A stretch of DNA of 64,000 nucleotides from Hymenobacter volaticus (lineage in GTDB: Bacteria; Bacteroidota; Bacteroidia; Cytophagales; Hymenobacteraceae), in assembly GCF_022921055.1 (NCBI RefSeq), contig NZ_CP095061.1, positions 597,501 to 661,500 of the forward strand, written 5' to 3'. Below, one piece after another: positions 34,703 through 44,761 of this stretch. The notes beneath the pieces were generated by a model. The model was not told the DNA's origin, made no database searches, and saw only the letters and a list, made by a program, of their open reading frames with translations. Position 1 is the stretch's first letter, and every line of letters begins with the position of its first letter. The translations under genes and the position numbers were made by a program.

Positions 34703-35727
34703 ATGGGTTTCTTCAACTTCCTAACCAGCGACATCGCCATCGACCTGGGTACGGCCAATACGCTCATCATCCACAACGACAAAATTGTAGTGGATGAGCC
34801 AAGCATCATCGCGAAAGATCGTACCACCAATAAAGTAATTGCCGTAGGTCGTCAGGCGCAGCAGATGCACGAAAAGACCCACGATAATATTAGAACTATT
34901 CGTCCCTGAAAGACGGCGTAATTGCTGATTTCCACGCCGCCGAGGAAATGATCAAGGGGATGATCAAAATGATTGACACGCGGAACCGGCTGTTTCAGCC
35001 CTCGCACCGCATGGTTATTTGCATCCCGTCGGGCATTACGGAAGTAGAGAAACGCGCTGTTCGTGACTCCGCTGAGCACGCCGGAGCCAAGGAAGTGTGG
35101 ATGATTCAGGAGCCCATGGCCGCCGCCATCGGTATTGGCATCGACGTAGAGCAGCCCATTGGCTCGATGATCATCGACATTGGGGGTGGTACCACCGAAA
35201 TTGCGGTTATTGCGCTGTCGGGTATCGTTTGCGACCAATCCATCAAAACGGCCGGCGACGTCTTCAACCAGGATATTCTCGACTACATGCGCCGTCAGCA
35301 CAACCTGCTGATTGGCGAGCGGAGCGCTGAGCGCATCAAGATAGAAGTAGGGGCGGCCCTCACCGAGTTGGAAATCACGCCTCCCGACTACGAAGTGCGC
35401 GGCCGTGACCTGATGACAGGCATCCCGAAGGTTATCAAAGTAACCTCGTCGGAAATTGCTATTGCCCTTGATAAGTCGGTGGCCAAAATCGAAGAGGCCG
35501 TTTTGAAAGCCCTAGAAATCAGCCCACCCGAATTGTCGGCCGACATTTACGAAAACGGCATTCATCTGACCGGTGGCGGGGCGCTGCTGCGCGGGCTGGA
35601 CAAGCGCTTAGCCGTTAAAACCAAACTGCCCATCCATATTGCCGAAGACCCACTGCGTGCTGTAGTACGCGGTACCGGCAAAGCCATCAAAGACATTCAG
35701 GCCTTCCGAGGCGTACTGCTTACCTAA
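34703..35727 (+). CDS. mreB: Rod shape-determining protein MreB (one frameshift)
   Basis: Bacterial actin that guides lateral peptidoglycan synthesis from the cytoplasmic face of the membrane. ATPase motifs are visible: DIAIDLGTANT (D14), IIDIGGGTTEIAV and LTGGGALLRGLD. The frame breaks at ccc 34904-34906. One extra C changes the premature stop to IRPLKDGVIADFHAAE, exactly the family sequence, and gives 341 aa. The ATG at 34703 (MGFFNFLTSD) is the usual start. It heads the shape cluster mreB-mreC-mreD-mrdA-rodA. With mreC and mreD intact next to it, a true mutation is unlikely. Confidence 0.95.
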
Positions 35728-35815
35728 TCTGGTGAAGAGTAAAGGGTGAGGGATGGAGAGGTTGGTGTTTGCCAATTCTTCATTCCTCACTTTTTGTTCT
35801 TCATTTTTCATTGAC

Positions 35816-36745
35816 ATGAGGAATTTGTTCGCTTTCCTGTTTCGCTACCGAGGCTTGCTCGTGTTTGCGCTGCTGGAAATAGCGAGCTTATACCTGTTGA
35901 TTCGCAACAGCACGTACCAGCGGGCCGCGTTCTTCAATTCGGCGAACACTTACGTGGGACAAATTCTGGCTACCCGCAACCGCATCTACGACTACTTTCA
36001 GCTGGAAAGTATCAACCAGCGACTGGTGCAGGAAAACGCGGCACTGCGGCAGCAACTCTACACCAGCGACCTTAGCCACCGCCAATCCGACAGCCTACCT
36101 GTGCCCCAAGACAGCGTCTCGCGGGTGCGGTTAGCCCGCCTGAGCCACCCCGATTCTTTGTTGCTAGGGTTGCGCACACTGCCCACCCGCGACCCTGATT
36201 ATCCACTTATTCCGGCCCGAGTTGTGAATAACACCATGCGCCGTGTGGATAACTACCTGACGTTGAATGTAGGCAACCGCGACGGGGTGCGTAGCGGTAT
36301 GGGCGTGTTGTCGGCAGCCGGGGTAGTGGGCCGGGTGAAAGTGGTGAGCGAGCAGTTTGCCACCGTCACGTCGTTGCTGCATTCCAAAACGTTTATCTCC
36401 GCCAAAATCAAGCGCGACAACACCTTTGGTAGTATCAGGTGGCTCGGTGACGACCCCACGCACGCCTTGCTCGACAACATTCCGCGCCAAAACAAGTTGG
36501 TTCGCGGCGACACCATCGTGACTTCCGGCTACAACGCGGTGTTTCCTGAAGGCGTCTTGATTGGGGTGGTTGATTCGTTTTTGAAGGAGCCCGACAAAAA
36601 CTTCTGGACTGTGCGGGTGCGGCTGGCCGTGAATTTTTCGAATCTGGAGTACGTGTACGTGGTTAGTCCTCGACTGAAAGCCGAGCGGGATACACTGGAA
36701 GCACGTGCGGGCATCAAGCCAGAGGTAGGGGAGGAGCGGCCATGA
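35816..36745 (+). CDS. mreC: Rod shape-determining protein MreC
   Basis: 309 aa. One N-terminal membrane helix (LLVFALLEIASLYLLI), a short coiled coil (ESINQRLVQENAALRQQL), then the periplasmic beta-domain (ARVVNNTMRRVDNYLTLNVGNRDGVRSGMGVLSAAGVVGRV; GDTIVTSGYNAVFPEGVLIG). MreC scaffolds PBP2-RodA onto MreB. The ATG at 35816 directly precedes the membrane helix; an earlier in-frame ATG at 35753 would add a hydrophobic stretch without conservation. It overlaps mreD by 4 nt. Confidence 0.94.
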   Translation: MRNLFAFLFRYRGLLVFALLEIASLYLLIRNSTYQRAAFFNSANTYVGQILATRNRIYDYFQLESINQRLVQENAALRQQLYTSDLSHRQSDSLPVPQDSVSRVRLARLSHPDSLLLGLRTLPTRDPDYPLIPARVVNNTMRRVDNYLTLNVGNRDGVRSGMGVLSAAGVVGRVKVVSEQFATVTSLLHSKTFISAKIKRDNTFGSIRWLGDDPTHALLDNIPRQNKLVRGDTIVTSGYNAVFPEGVLIGVVDSFLKEPDKNFWTVRVRLAVNFSNLEYVYVVSPRLKAERDTLEARAGIKPEVGEERP

Positions 36746-37269
36746 AGGGAGTAGGATCTATCGTGCTGCAACTGTTGCGCTTCGTCTTCTTTGCGGGCGT
36801 ACATATGCTGTTGGTGAGTCGGTTGGTGCTCTTCGAGCTAGGGTGGTGCTTTTTCTATTTGGGGTTTCTGCTGTTTCTGCCCATCGGTACCTCCATTGTC
36901 TTGCAACTAGTGCTGGGCTTTGGCATGGGCTTGTTGATGGATATTTTCTACGACACCGGCGGCGTGCATGCGGCCGCGGCCGTACTGCTGTGCTACCTCC
37001 GCCCCTGGGTGTTGCGTCTGCTCACGCCCCGCGACGGCTACGAAGCCTCCGACTCGGTGAACGTGCACCAGATGGGCGGGCAGTGGTTTGTGGTGTATAC
37101 GGTCCTGCTTGTAGGCTTACATCACCTAGCCTTTTTCCTGCTGGAGCTCGGCAGTTTCCGGGCCTTCGGCCTTACGTTAGTGAAGGTGGTAGCGAGTACA
37201 CTTTTCACGGGGCTTACCATGCTCATCGTTCAGCTGATCTTCTTCCCCACGCGCCGCCGCGGTCGATAG
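36742..37269 (+). CDS. mreD: Rod shape-determining protein MreD
   Basis: 175 aa, five to six membrane helices, typical of MreD (VLQLVLGFGMGLLMDIFYDTGGVHAAAAVLLCYLRP). It partners MreC in the elongasome. The ATGA overlap with mreC and the position before mrdA make the assignment firm, although MreD sequences diverge quickly. Confidence 0.9.
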   Translation: MKGVGSIVLQLLRFVFFAGVHMLLVSRLVLFELGWCFFYLGFLLFLPIGTSIVLQLVLGFGMGLLMDIFYDTGGVHAAAAVLLCYLRPWVLRLLTPRDGYEASDSVNVHQMGGQWFVVYTVLLVGLHHLAFFLLELGSFRAFGLTLVKVVASTLFTGLTMLIVQLIFFPTRRRGR

Positions 37270-37437
37270 TGGCGAGTATTGAGTAAGTGGAAGAGAAGAA
37301 TAGGGAAAGGGCCGCCTTTTATACTACTTCGGTGTCAGCACATGGGATGTTTCGGTTCTGGTTGCGCCTGTGCGGAAGTTAGATTAAGTACGACTGTTCT
37401 TTTCTATTTCACTCACTTACGCAGTCACTCCCTAGTG

Positions 37438-37445
37438 TATCTTTG
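37438..37445 (+). promoter_or_regulatory. Candidate -7 box of an mrdA-rodA promoter
   Basis: TATCTTTG, a perfect TAnnTTTG match, in the 225-bp gap between mreD and mrdA and 49 nt before the TTG start. A second promoter inside the shape cluster would explain the gap. No clear -33 TTG was found. Confidence 0.42.
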
Positions 37446-37494
37446 TGAATCCGGCCAGGTGGCCGCAAATGCTTTCTAATCAGAATATACGGCT

Positions 37495-39335
37495 TTGCAA
37501 TACCTTGAAGGACGGCGGTATGTGGTGATGGCTATTTTCCTGGTGGTGGCTATCACCTTTGGCGCCCGTCTATTTTACATCCAAGTACTCGATGGTAGCT
37601 ACAAGCTAGCCGCCGACCGCAATACGCTCCAGCGCATTGTGCAGGTGCCGTACCGTGGCCTCATCTACGACCGCAACAATCAGTTGTTGGTTCAGAACAC
37701 CCCGTTTATGACTTAATGGTGGTGCCGCGCGAGGTGAAACAGCTAGATACGTTGCGCTTTTGTGAGCTACTACAACTGCCGCTCCAGGAAGTGCGCGAAG
37801 GCCTGAAGGCGGCGCGTAGCTACAGCCGCGTGAAAGCGTCGCCGCTGGTGCAGAACCTGAGCACGCAGGAACTGGCCACTATCCAAGACAACTTGATCGA
37901 TTTTCCCGGCTTCAGCATCAAGGCCCGGATGGCACGCTCCTACCGCACCGAAAACATGGCCCATGCCCTCGGGTATGTGGGCTCCATCACGCCAGGTCTG
38001 CTGCAAAGTGAGCGGTTTGCGAAGTACTTACCCGGCGATTTTGTGGGCGTTAATGGCCTCGAATCGTTTTACGAGCAGCAGTTGATGGGCCGCCGCGGGG
38101 TGCAGTACAAAATGGTAAACGTTCGCGGTATCGAGAAAGGCGCTTTCCGAAATGGGGAGTTCGACACCTTGTCGGTGGCCGGGCAAGACTTGCATACCAG
38201 CATTGATATCGAGCTGCAGAAATACGGCGAGATGTTGATGAAGAACAAGCGCGGTTACATTGTGGCCATCGAGCCGAAGACCGGTGAAATCCTCGCTATG
38301 GTATCGGCACCCGCCTACGAACCTTCGATTCTGACGGGCAAGGGCATGGGCAACCGCTACATGGAATTGCAGAATGATACCACCAAACCTCTTTTCAATC
38401 GGCCGTTGATGGCGAAGTATTCGCCCGGTTCGGTATTTAAAGTGGTGAACGAGTTGGTAGCGTTGCAAATGGGCGTAGTAACTCCCCAAACGGCGTTCGA
38501 CTGCAACTGGAAACTGGTGCGTTGCACCCACCGCCATGAGTATCCGAGCAACGTGGGCATTGCCATCAAGCAAAGCTGCAACCCGTATTTCTATCAGGTG
38601 ATGCGGGCAACCGTACTGCGTGGCCGTTCTGCCAACCGTTTCGAAGATTCTCGCTTGGGCCTAGCCGATTGGCGACACAAAGTAATGGCCTTCGGACTGG
38701 GCGATAAGCTGGGCGTTGATATTCGGAGCGAAATTGGAGGGCTAGTGCCTTCCCCAGAGTATTACGACAAGCGCCTCAAGACTCGCCGCTGGAACTACAA
38801 AACCGTGTATTCGCTCAGTATTGGGCAGGGCGAGTTGAGCGTTACAGGTCTGCAAATGGCTAATATTATGGCCATAGTAGCTAACAGAGGCTGGTACTAC
38901 ACCCCGCATTTCGTGCGGGGTATTGGTACTGGTGGCCCGTTGCCACAGTACACCGTGCGCCGTACGGTGGGAGTTGATGCGCAGCATTTCGAGGCTATAA
39001 TTCCGGGCATGCAGGCCGTAGTGGATGGCCGCGGTGGTACCGGCGAAAATGCTTCCTTGCTGGATGTCGGTATTTCGGTGGCTGGCAAAACGGGTACCGT
39101 ACAGAACTACCACGGCGAGGACCACGCCACCTTCGCAGCTTTCGCGCCGGCTGAAGACCCCAAGATTGCCATAGCCGTCTTCATCGAAAATGCTGGCTTC
39201 GGTGGTTCTTCCGCCGCCCCTATGGCATCCTTGATGATGGAAAAATACCTGCGCGGCAAAGTAGCACCGTGGCGCCATCGTTGGGAAGTTTGGCTCCAGA
39301 GTCCCGCTAGTCGGTTCATCAGGCGCCACCGCTAG
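37495..39335 (+). CDS. mrdA: Penicillin-binding protein 2, MrdA (one frameshift)
   Basis: Monofunctional transpeptidase of the rod system. N-terminal anchor (YVVMAIFLVVAITFGARLFYIQ), pedestal (dimerisation) domain, then the transpeptidase with SVFK (active Ser ~313, Lys ~316), SCN and KTGTV (~532). The frame breaks at cccc 37700-37703. One extra C gives LVQNTPVYDLMVVPREVKQ and a 613-residue protein. The start is TTG (MQYLEGRRYVVMAIF): no in-frame ATG precedes the membrane helix except the internal one at its beginning. rodA follows after 92 bp. Confidence 0.94.
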
Positions 39336-39427
39336 CAGTTTATTTTGCCAGCTACTCTTTATTCTAAACCACAACCCATAAGCTTCACGGAAGCATTTGC
39401 GCTCGTTCATTCTAACCCGTAATTCGA

Positions 39428-40723
39428 ATGCCCACCTCTCCAGCTAGATACTCGCGCAGCCTCGATTGGGTGACTGTGCTCATCTACCTGCTGATGGTCG
39501 GTCTGGGCTGGCTTAGCGTGTACGCGGCCAGCTACTCGCCCGACGCGCCCGCCGACCCGTTGCGCAACCTCAGCTTCTCAGAGCTGATGGCCTTCAACTG
39601 GTTCAAGCAAATCCTGTGGATTGGTACAGCGCTGGCGCTGATTGTTGTGCTGGTCGTTATCGACTACAAGGCCTACGATACCTTTGCTTTTGTGCTATAC
39701 GGGGGCATGATTGTGTTGCTGATTGTGACGATGCTGGTGGCCCGGCCCATTGCGGGGTCGCGCTCCTGGCTGGAACTGGGGCCGGTGCGTTTGCAGCCCG
39801 CCGAGTTTGCCAAGTTCACAACGGCCTTGGCGGTGTCGCGCTTTATGGCCAGCATCAACCTGCGCCAGCAAAACTTCCGCGACCAATTGGTGCTGGCCGG
39901 GCTTACGCTGTTGCCCCCGCTGCTGATTCTGGCTTCCAACGAAACCGGTCAGGCACTCGTGTTCGGGGCTTTTCTGCTGGCGTATTTCCGGGAAGGTATG
40001 TCGCCGCTGATTCTGCTGATTCTGGCAGCGGCGGGTATGATTCTGATTCTGGCGTTGCTGGTACCCAAGCTGTGGCTGGTGGGCGTCTTCACCCTGATTT
40101 TGGGGTTGGTGCTAGGGCTCAACCGCAAAGCGCTCCGCCACCATTTGCCGCTTTCTCTGAGCGTGTGGGCGGTGGTAATTGGGATGGTGTTTGGGGTTGA
40201 CTTTTTCTTCAACAACGTGCTTCAGGCACACCAGCGCAAGCGCATCGAGGTGCTAATCAATCCTTCGGCCGATCCGCTGGGCGTGGGCTGGAACGTCACC
40301 CAATCCAAAATTGCCATCGGTTCGGGTGGACTTTTAGGTAAGGGCTTCCTGCAAGGCACGCAAACCAAGTTCGACTTCGTGCCCGAACAAAGCACCGACT
40401 TTATTTTCTGTACCGTTGGGGAGGAGTGGGGCTGGGTGGGCTCCACCATCGTCATTATCTTATTTATGACGCTGTTGTGGCGCATTTTGTATGTGGCGGA
40501 GCGGCAGAAATCGGTGTTTGGACGCACGTATGGGTACTGTGTGGCCAGCATCTTCTTTTTTCACTTTGCCATCAACGTCGGCATGACCATTGGGCTGGCG
40601 CCGGTGGTGGGTATTCCGCTGCCGTTCTTCAGCTACGGGGGGTCGTCGTTGTGGTCATTCACTACGCTTCTCTTTATTTTGCTGGGCATCGATGCCTACC
40701 GTAAGCAAGATTTAGAACGGTAG
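39428..40723 (+). CDS. rodA: Rod shape-determining glycosyltransferase RodA (SEDS family)
   Basis: 431 aa, ten or more membrane helices. SEDS peptidoglycan polymerase working with PBP2. Typical segments: VARPIAGSRSWLELGPVRLQPAEFAKFTTAL, VGWNVTQSKIAIGSGGLLGKGFLQGTQTKFDFVPEQSTDFIF and the end PLPFFSYGGSSLWS. It closes the elongasome cluster that starts at mreB. Confidence 0.96.
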   Translation: MPTSPARYSRSLDWVTVLIYLLMVGLGWLSVYAASYSPDAPADPLRNLSFSELMAFNWFKQILWIGTALALIVVLVVIDYKAYDTFAFVLYGGMIVLLIVTMLVARPIAGSRSWLELGPVRLQPAEFAKFTTALAVSRFMASINLRQQNFRDQLVLAGLTLLPPLLILASNETGQALVFGAFLLAYFREGMSPLILLILAAAGMILILALLVPKLWLVGVFTLILGLVLGLNRKALRHHLPLSLSVWAVVIGMVFGVDFFFNNVLQAHQRKRIEVLINPSADPLGVGWNVTQSKIAIGSGGLLGKGFLQGTQTKFDFVPEQSTDFIFCTVGEEWGWVGSTIVIILFMTLLWRILYVAERQKSVFGRTYGYCVASIFFFHFAINVGMTIGLAPVVGIPLPFFSYGGSSLWSFTTLLFILLGIDAYRKQDLER

Positions 40724-40773
40724 GTGCGTGTAGCTGTCGAGCTACTATCTTCTTCTTTTTAGCACCGCTGCCT

Positions 40774-42360
40774 TTGCCCTCTGTTTCCTATACTATTGCC
40801 ACGCCTCTAGGTTTTGTTCGGTCCAAGCGGGTGGAATGGCTGGTTATCGGGTTGCTGACGGGCTTGTGTTTGCTGCTGCCCACCCAAAATTCCACGCTCG
40901 ACGCCTGGTACTATGCTGCCTGTGTACGGCACGGGCACGAGTTGTTTCAGCCGCACCACCTACTCTACAACGCGGCGGGCTGGTTGTGGCTGCACGTACT
41001 GCCAGCGCAATTGGATGTGTTGGCAACCCTCAAGATTCTCAACGCCCTAGCTTTTGGCGGCTGCCTGCTTGTGCTCCGCGACTTGCTGCGCCGGGTGGGC
41101 GGCGTTACTGCTCCCGTTGCGGGGTGGCTGTTGGTGGTAGGCAGTAGCTTCGGTATGCTGCGTTTCGCAACCGAAAATGAGACGTACATTCTGCCGCTGC
41201 TATTTTCCTTGTTGGCTAGCCGGAGTTGGTGGCGAGCTGTCTTGGAAAATAAAAATTGGCAATGGGTAACAGCGGGCGCGTGGGCTGTTGTGGCCGCCTT
41301 GTTTCACCAAATTCATGCATTCTGGTGGCTCGCGCTGCTGCTGGGTACAGTAGCCACAGGTCCGAGTGGCCGCTGGAAGAAAGTTGTTTTGTATGCGTTG
41401 CCGGCGCTAGTGGTGCCGTTGGCTTACGTGGCGGCCATGCCTAGTTGGGAGTTGCCGTTCACGTTGTCTGCTTTTTGGCGCTTCGTGTTTCACGATTTGT
41501 ACGCCGGACACGCGGGTGCGCAACCGTCGGGTCGAACGTTGCTGCTGACGAGTATTAATCTGATTCGCACGTTTGGCCAAATGCATGGTTCCACACTAGC
41601 GTTGCTGAGGCGCTGGCCGGCGCTAGGTACTTTGGCGCTGCTGAGTGCAGGGCTGATGCTAGTGGCAGTCCGAAAGCTGTGGCAAACTCGTCGAGCAAGT
41701 GCTGTCGCTTCATCAGGGGCAGCACAGAGTCCACCTATTTCGGCTGCAACTCCTGGGCAGCTGTTTTGGCGCACGCATTTGCTGGTTTTAACTCTACAAG
41801 TAGGGTGTGCAGTGTGGGCCGAGGGCAATGCCGAGTTTATGGTAATGATACCGGCCTTGCTGGCGCTTTTGCTGGTGAATTTACCGGGCCTAAGTTCGGC
41901 TTTGCCGTGGGCTGGTGCTTCCTTGCTACTCTGGAACCTGACCTTCGGACTGTTGCCGGCCTACGCACTTCGCCTCACCAATACAACCCTACTGCTGGCC
42001 CGCATTCAGCAAGAACCTAAGGCTTGGTGGCTGCTTGCCGACTCTAACCTGATTTTGAACCAGCTCCATTACAACACTGGGCAAGCTATTGGCCCCGCCA
42101 ATGTGCTGCCTGCCCCGGCGCTTTTAGTGCAGCGGCCGGGCCAGTCGCAAGCACGTTTCCGGATGTGGCTGGCCGCCCGCCGGGCGGCCGGGCAACACGT
42201 CTACACCGATGCCCTAGACGGCCCTAACCTCATCGACCGTGCCCGCCTCACCCAAGGCGGCGACGAAGCCCAACGGCAGTTATTGGCAGGCTACCGCCTC
42301 GCCCGTATTGATTCTTTCGCTACGTCTTTCGGGCCTGTCTATCTGACGGAAATAGAATAG
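40774..42360 (+). CDS. Polytopic membrane protein, GT-C-like
   Basis: 528 aa with about ten to twelve hydrophobic helices. An early loop contains an acidic residue followed by Tyr/His-rich sequence (STLDAWYYAACVRHGHELFQPHHLLYNAAGWLW), as in GT-C glycosyltransferases that use lipid-linked sugars. The C-terminal ~100 residues are soluble. I do not recognise the family. The start is uncertain: TTG at 40774 is the first in-frame candidate, 50 bp after rodA. It converges with another polytopic protein (6-bp gap). Confidence 0.65.
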   Translation: MPSVSYTIATPLGFVRSKRVEWLVIGLLTGLCLLLPTQNSTLDAWYYAACVRHGHELFQPHHLLYNAAGWLWLHVLPAQLDVLATLKILNALAFGGCLLVLRDLLRRVGGVTAPVAGWLLVVGSSFGMLRFATENETYILPLLFSLLASRSWWRAVLENKNWQWVTAGAWAVVAALFHQIHAFWWLALLLGTVATGPSGRWKKVVLYALPALVVPLAYVAAMPSWELPFTLSAFWRFVFHDLYAGHAGAQPSGRTLLLTSINLIRTFGQMHGSTLALLRRWPALGTLALLSAGLMLVAVRKLWQTRRASAVASSGAAQSPPISAATPGQLFWRTHLLVLTLQVGCAVWAEGNAEFMVMIPALLALLLVNLPGLSSALPWAGASLLLWNLTFGLLPAYALRLTNTTLLLARIQQEPKAWWLLADSNLILNQLHYNTGQAIGPANVLPAPALLVQRPGQSQARFRMWLAARRAAGQHVYTDALDGPNLIDRARLTQGGDEAQRQLLAGYRLARIDSFATSFGPVYLTEIE

Positions 42361-42366
42361 ACCAAA

Positions 42367-43410
42367 CTACTCTGTCGAGGTGGGAACACCCAATTGCTTG
42401 ATGCCGAGCTGATGGGTAAGCACAAGCGCAAAAGCTACCGCGAATACTGGCGCGGCTAGAAAACCCATGCGGCCTAAGTCGCTGGAAAGCAGCATGTGCA
42501 CCACAACTACTGCCACGAAGGTTTCGCTTGACCACCCCAACTGCGTAAACCAATAGGGCAACTTCCCCTTACGCCAACCAAGCAGCAGCGCCAGCCAGAA
42601 GAAACCGAACACACTGAATAGTTCGCCGACTCCTTTCACCGAAAGCAGCCGACGGAGCGAATACCCCACGTTTTCAACGTGGTTGAGTGCATTTTGAACG
42701 CTAGCCGCAGGCGGAGCGCCAATGCGCGTATCAATCCAATACCGGACCCCAAAGGCCAATGCCGCTCCTAAAAACAGCCACACCAGCTGCACGGGCCACC
42801 GCAGCGCCCGGCGGCCAAATACCAACAACCACGGCACCAGAAACACAAACGACTCTTTGGCCAGCCACCCAAGCAGCAACACCCACACCAATGCCGCTCC
42901 TGATCCGCTTCGAGCTGCATAAAATGCCAGCGCAAATACCAGGATATACAGACTATCCACCAACGGTAGCCCGCTCGTGTATACCGCCCACCGACTGCAT
43001 AGCACGGCTACCACTGCCAGCGCCGCCGCCGCAACCGAGGCCCCATATAAGCGGCAAGTTTCGTACAGAATCAAGCCTGTGCCTGCCATGAGCAGTGTGT
43101 TGAGTAGGTAGAAGGCGAGCCGCAGCGGCCAATCGGTGGTGGCGCGCTGCGGCCAGATGCGGGCGTACACCTGTTCGAGAGGCCAGGCAATGGCCGCAGC
43201 AGCGGCGGGTATTAACACTCGGTAGCGCCGCGTCACGTTCACGTCGGCAAATTCGCCGCGGGCTATACGCAGGTAGCTGCGCGTATCCAGGGAGTGCGAA
43301 AAATCATAGTGCACGTACATCGTGTAAGCTGGCCCGGCTAATACCCCTAGCGCCAGCAGGTATACCAGCACCATTTCTCGCCACCGTGACCTGCCTATCT
43401 GCTTGAACAC
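42367..43410 (-). CDS. Polytopic membrane protein of unknown function
   Basis: 347 aa with about eight to nine membrane helices and an early periplasmic loop DFSHSLDTRSYLRIARGEFADVNVTRRYRVLIP. The acidic/aromatic first loop and overall topology again suggest a GT-C-type transferase, but there is no decisive motif. It is convergent with the preceding membrane protein. A REP-like inverted repeat lies about 70 bp upstream of its start. Confidence 0.65.
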   Translation of the reverse strand: MFKQIGRSRWREMVLVYLLALGVLAGPAYTMYVHYDFSHSLDTRSYLRIARGEFADVNVTRRYRVLIPAAAAAIAWPLEQVYARIWPQRATTDWPLRLAFYLLNTLLMAGTGLILYETCRLYGASVAAAALAVVAVLCSRWAVYTSGLPLVDSLYILVFALAFYAARSGSGAALVWVLLLGWLAKESFVFLVPWLLVFGRRALRWPVQLVWLFLGAALAFGVRYWIDTRIGAPPAASVQNALNHVENVGYSLRRLLSVKGVGELFSVFGFFWLALLLGWRKGKLPYWFTQLGWSSETFVAVVVVHMLLSSDLGRMGFLAAPVFAVAFALVLTHQLGIKQLGVPTSTE

Positions 43411-43482
43411 TATTTGAAGCTTTATGAGTGAAAACTAGGGTTCCGCGTGCAGCGGTAGGCGTGCTGTGAACGTACCCGAAAA

Positions 43483-43522
43483 CAAAGAACGTCATGCTGA
43501 GCTTGCCGCATGACGTTCTTTG
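43483..43522. repeat. REP-like inverted repeat
   Basis: Perfect 15-bp arms (CAAAGAACGTCATGC at 43483-43497, GCATGACGTTCTTTG at 43508-43522), 10-nt loop. The segment AGAACGTCATGCTGAGC (43486-43502) recurs on the minus strand at 63984-64000, so this belongs to a dispersed family. It is 23 bp beyond the stop of the minus-strand gene at 43546 and might serve as its terminator. Confidence 0.75.
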
Positions 43523-43545
43523 CTAGCTACTTGCTCTGCTTATGA

Positions 43546-44727
43546 TTAGGCAAACTTTCGGTCGATCAGCTTCAGCAGCTTGTTTACGTGCTCGTCTTTG
43601 CGAGTCCAGTCGTACTTGCTGGCTAGCTGCTGGCTCACGTAGCGCTTCGCTGATTCGGCATCAGATAGGGTGTCGAGATGCTGGATAGCGGCGTGGTACT
43701 CCATGTTCTCGCCCCCAAACAATTCGTTAATAAAGCTGAAGCGCTGATTGATGGAAATTGCTTCGCGCAGTGTTTCCACCTTGGGCGCTTGCTCGGCTAG
43801 CGTAGCAGCAGGGCGCTCAGGGCGGAGGGTTTCGCTTAGCGTCTGCCCAGCTGGCTGGTTGGCCTTTAGCTTTTCGTAGAGCGGCACTGCTGTCGACGGG
43901 GCTTCTGCTCTAACAGAAGGGGTTTCAACGGGTGTGGCCGCTGGTTTTGCATCCGCTGCTACGGTGGGCTTTGGTGTTGCTCGCTCGGGCTCTGGTGTAG
44001 GTGCTACAGTTGCTCGAAGAGGCTCAGGTGCTGGAACTGCCACCGGTGGCGCAACAACAGGCGCTGGGGCAGCGGCAGGAATCACGGGCGCGGCAGTAGT
44101 GGCTTGCAATTCTTCTTCGCGTACTGGCAGCAAGCCGTTGAATTCTGCTATCAGCGTAGCTAGGGGTTGCAGCAGTGCCTTGTTCGCCTCTTGATGCAAG
44201 TGAAACCGCTTCAGGAGGTCTTGCCGTTCTAGTACTTCCTCAGTTGGCAACCCATCAACAAAGTCTTGGTAAAAGAGCTTGTTGAGGTCGAGGTAGCGTA
44301 GCGCGTCGCGCAGTTGGGCAACAGTAGCGGTGGGCTGACGGTCGAGCAATTTGTTGTCGAAGGTTTCTGCGGGGTCTTGGGAAACCGCCAAGGTATCGGC
44401 AACTGCTTGGGCAAGCAGCGGCTCAAATGTTGGGCGGCTAAGCTTGATGCGGCGCGAGAGAACGTTCATGAACTGCGTGAGGGCCGTGCGTACTTCGTCC
44501 GCTTCAAAGTCAAAATAAGGGCTGCGCAATCGTGCTACTTCCAGCTTCCACTGCGTAAGCAGTTGCTGCACCACAAACAGGTTTACTTGCCGGATAGGAG
44601 TGAAACGAAGCACTGCCGGACCATCGAGGGTAGCGGTGGGGCGGGCGCCAAAGTGCTGGTCGCAGAGGTGGGCGGCCAACTTGCGGCCGTATTCTTCGCG
44701 TGGGGTCGTACTATATTTGTCGTTCAT
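43546..44727 (-). CDS. Protein of unknown function with Pro/Ala-rich linker
   Basis: 393 aa, no signal peptide or membrane helix. N-terminal helical domain (~1-210; REEYGRKLAAHLCDQHFG, TPIRQVNLFVVQQLLTQWKLEVARLRSPYFDF), a Pro/Ala/Val/Thr-rich linker (~215-300), and a conserved-looking C-terminal helical domain (INQRFSFINELFGGENMEYHAAIQHLDTL...YDWTRKDEHVNKLLKLIDRKF). The C-terminal part resembles uncharacterised proteins seen in other Bacteroidota. I cannot assign a function. The ATG at 44727 is preferred because the upstream extension is not conserved-looking. It diverges from a ferredoxin gene with only 34 bp between the starts. Confidence 0.75.
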   Translation of the reverse strand: MNDKYSTTPREEYGRKLAAHLCDQHFGARPTATLDGPAVLRFTPIRQVNLFVVQQLLTQWKLEVARLRSPYFDFEADEVRTALTQFMNVLSRRIKLSRPTFEPLLAQAVADTLAVSQDPAETFDNKLLDRQPTATVAQLRDALRYLDLNKLFYQDFVDGLPTEEVLERQDLLKRFHLHQEANKALLQPLATLIAEFNGLLPVREEELQATTAAPVIPAAAPAPVVAPPVAVPAPEPLRATVAPTPEPERATPKPTVAADAKPAATPVETPSVRAEAPSTAVPLYEKLKANQPAGQTLSETLRPERPAATLAEQAPKVETLREAISINQRFSFINELFGGENMEYHAAIQHLDTLSDAESAKRYVSQQLASKYDWTRKDEHVNKLLKLIDRKFA

Positions 44728-44761
44728 TGGAAAGCCAGATTCAGGCTGAAAGTTAAGGAAA

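Noticed and set aside
4099..39335. Programmed frameshifting or phase variation as the cause of the split genes
   Set aside because: The runs are only 3-6 bases, occur in unrelated housekeeping genes, always need the same correction (+1 C or G), and have no slippery heptamer or stimulatory hairpin that I can see. Assembly error explains all nine at once.
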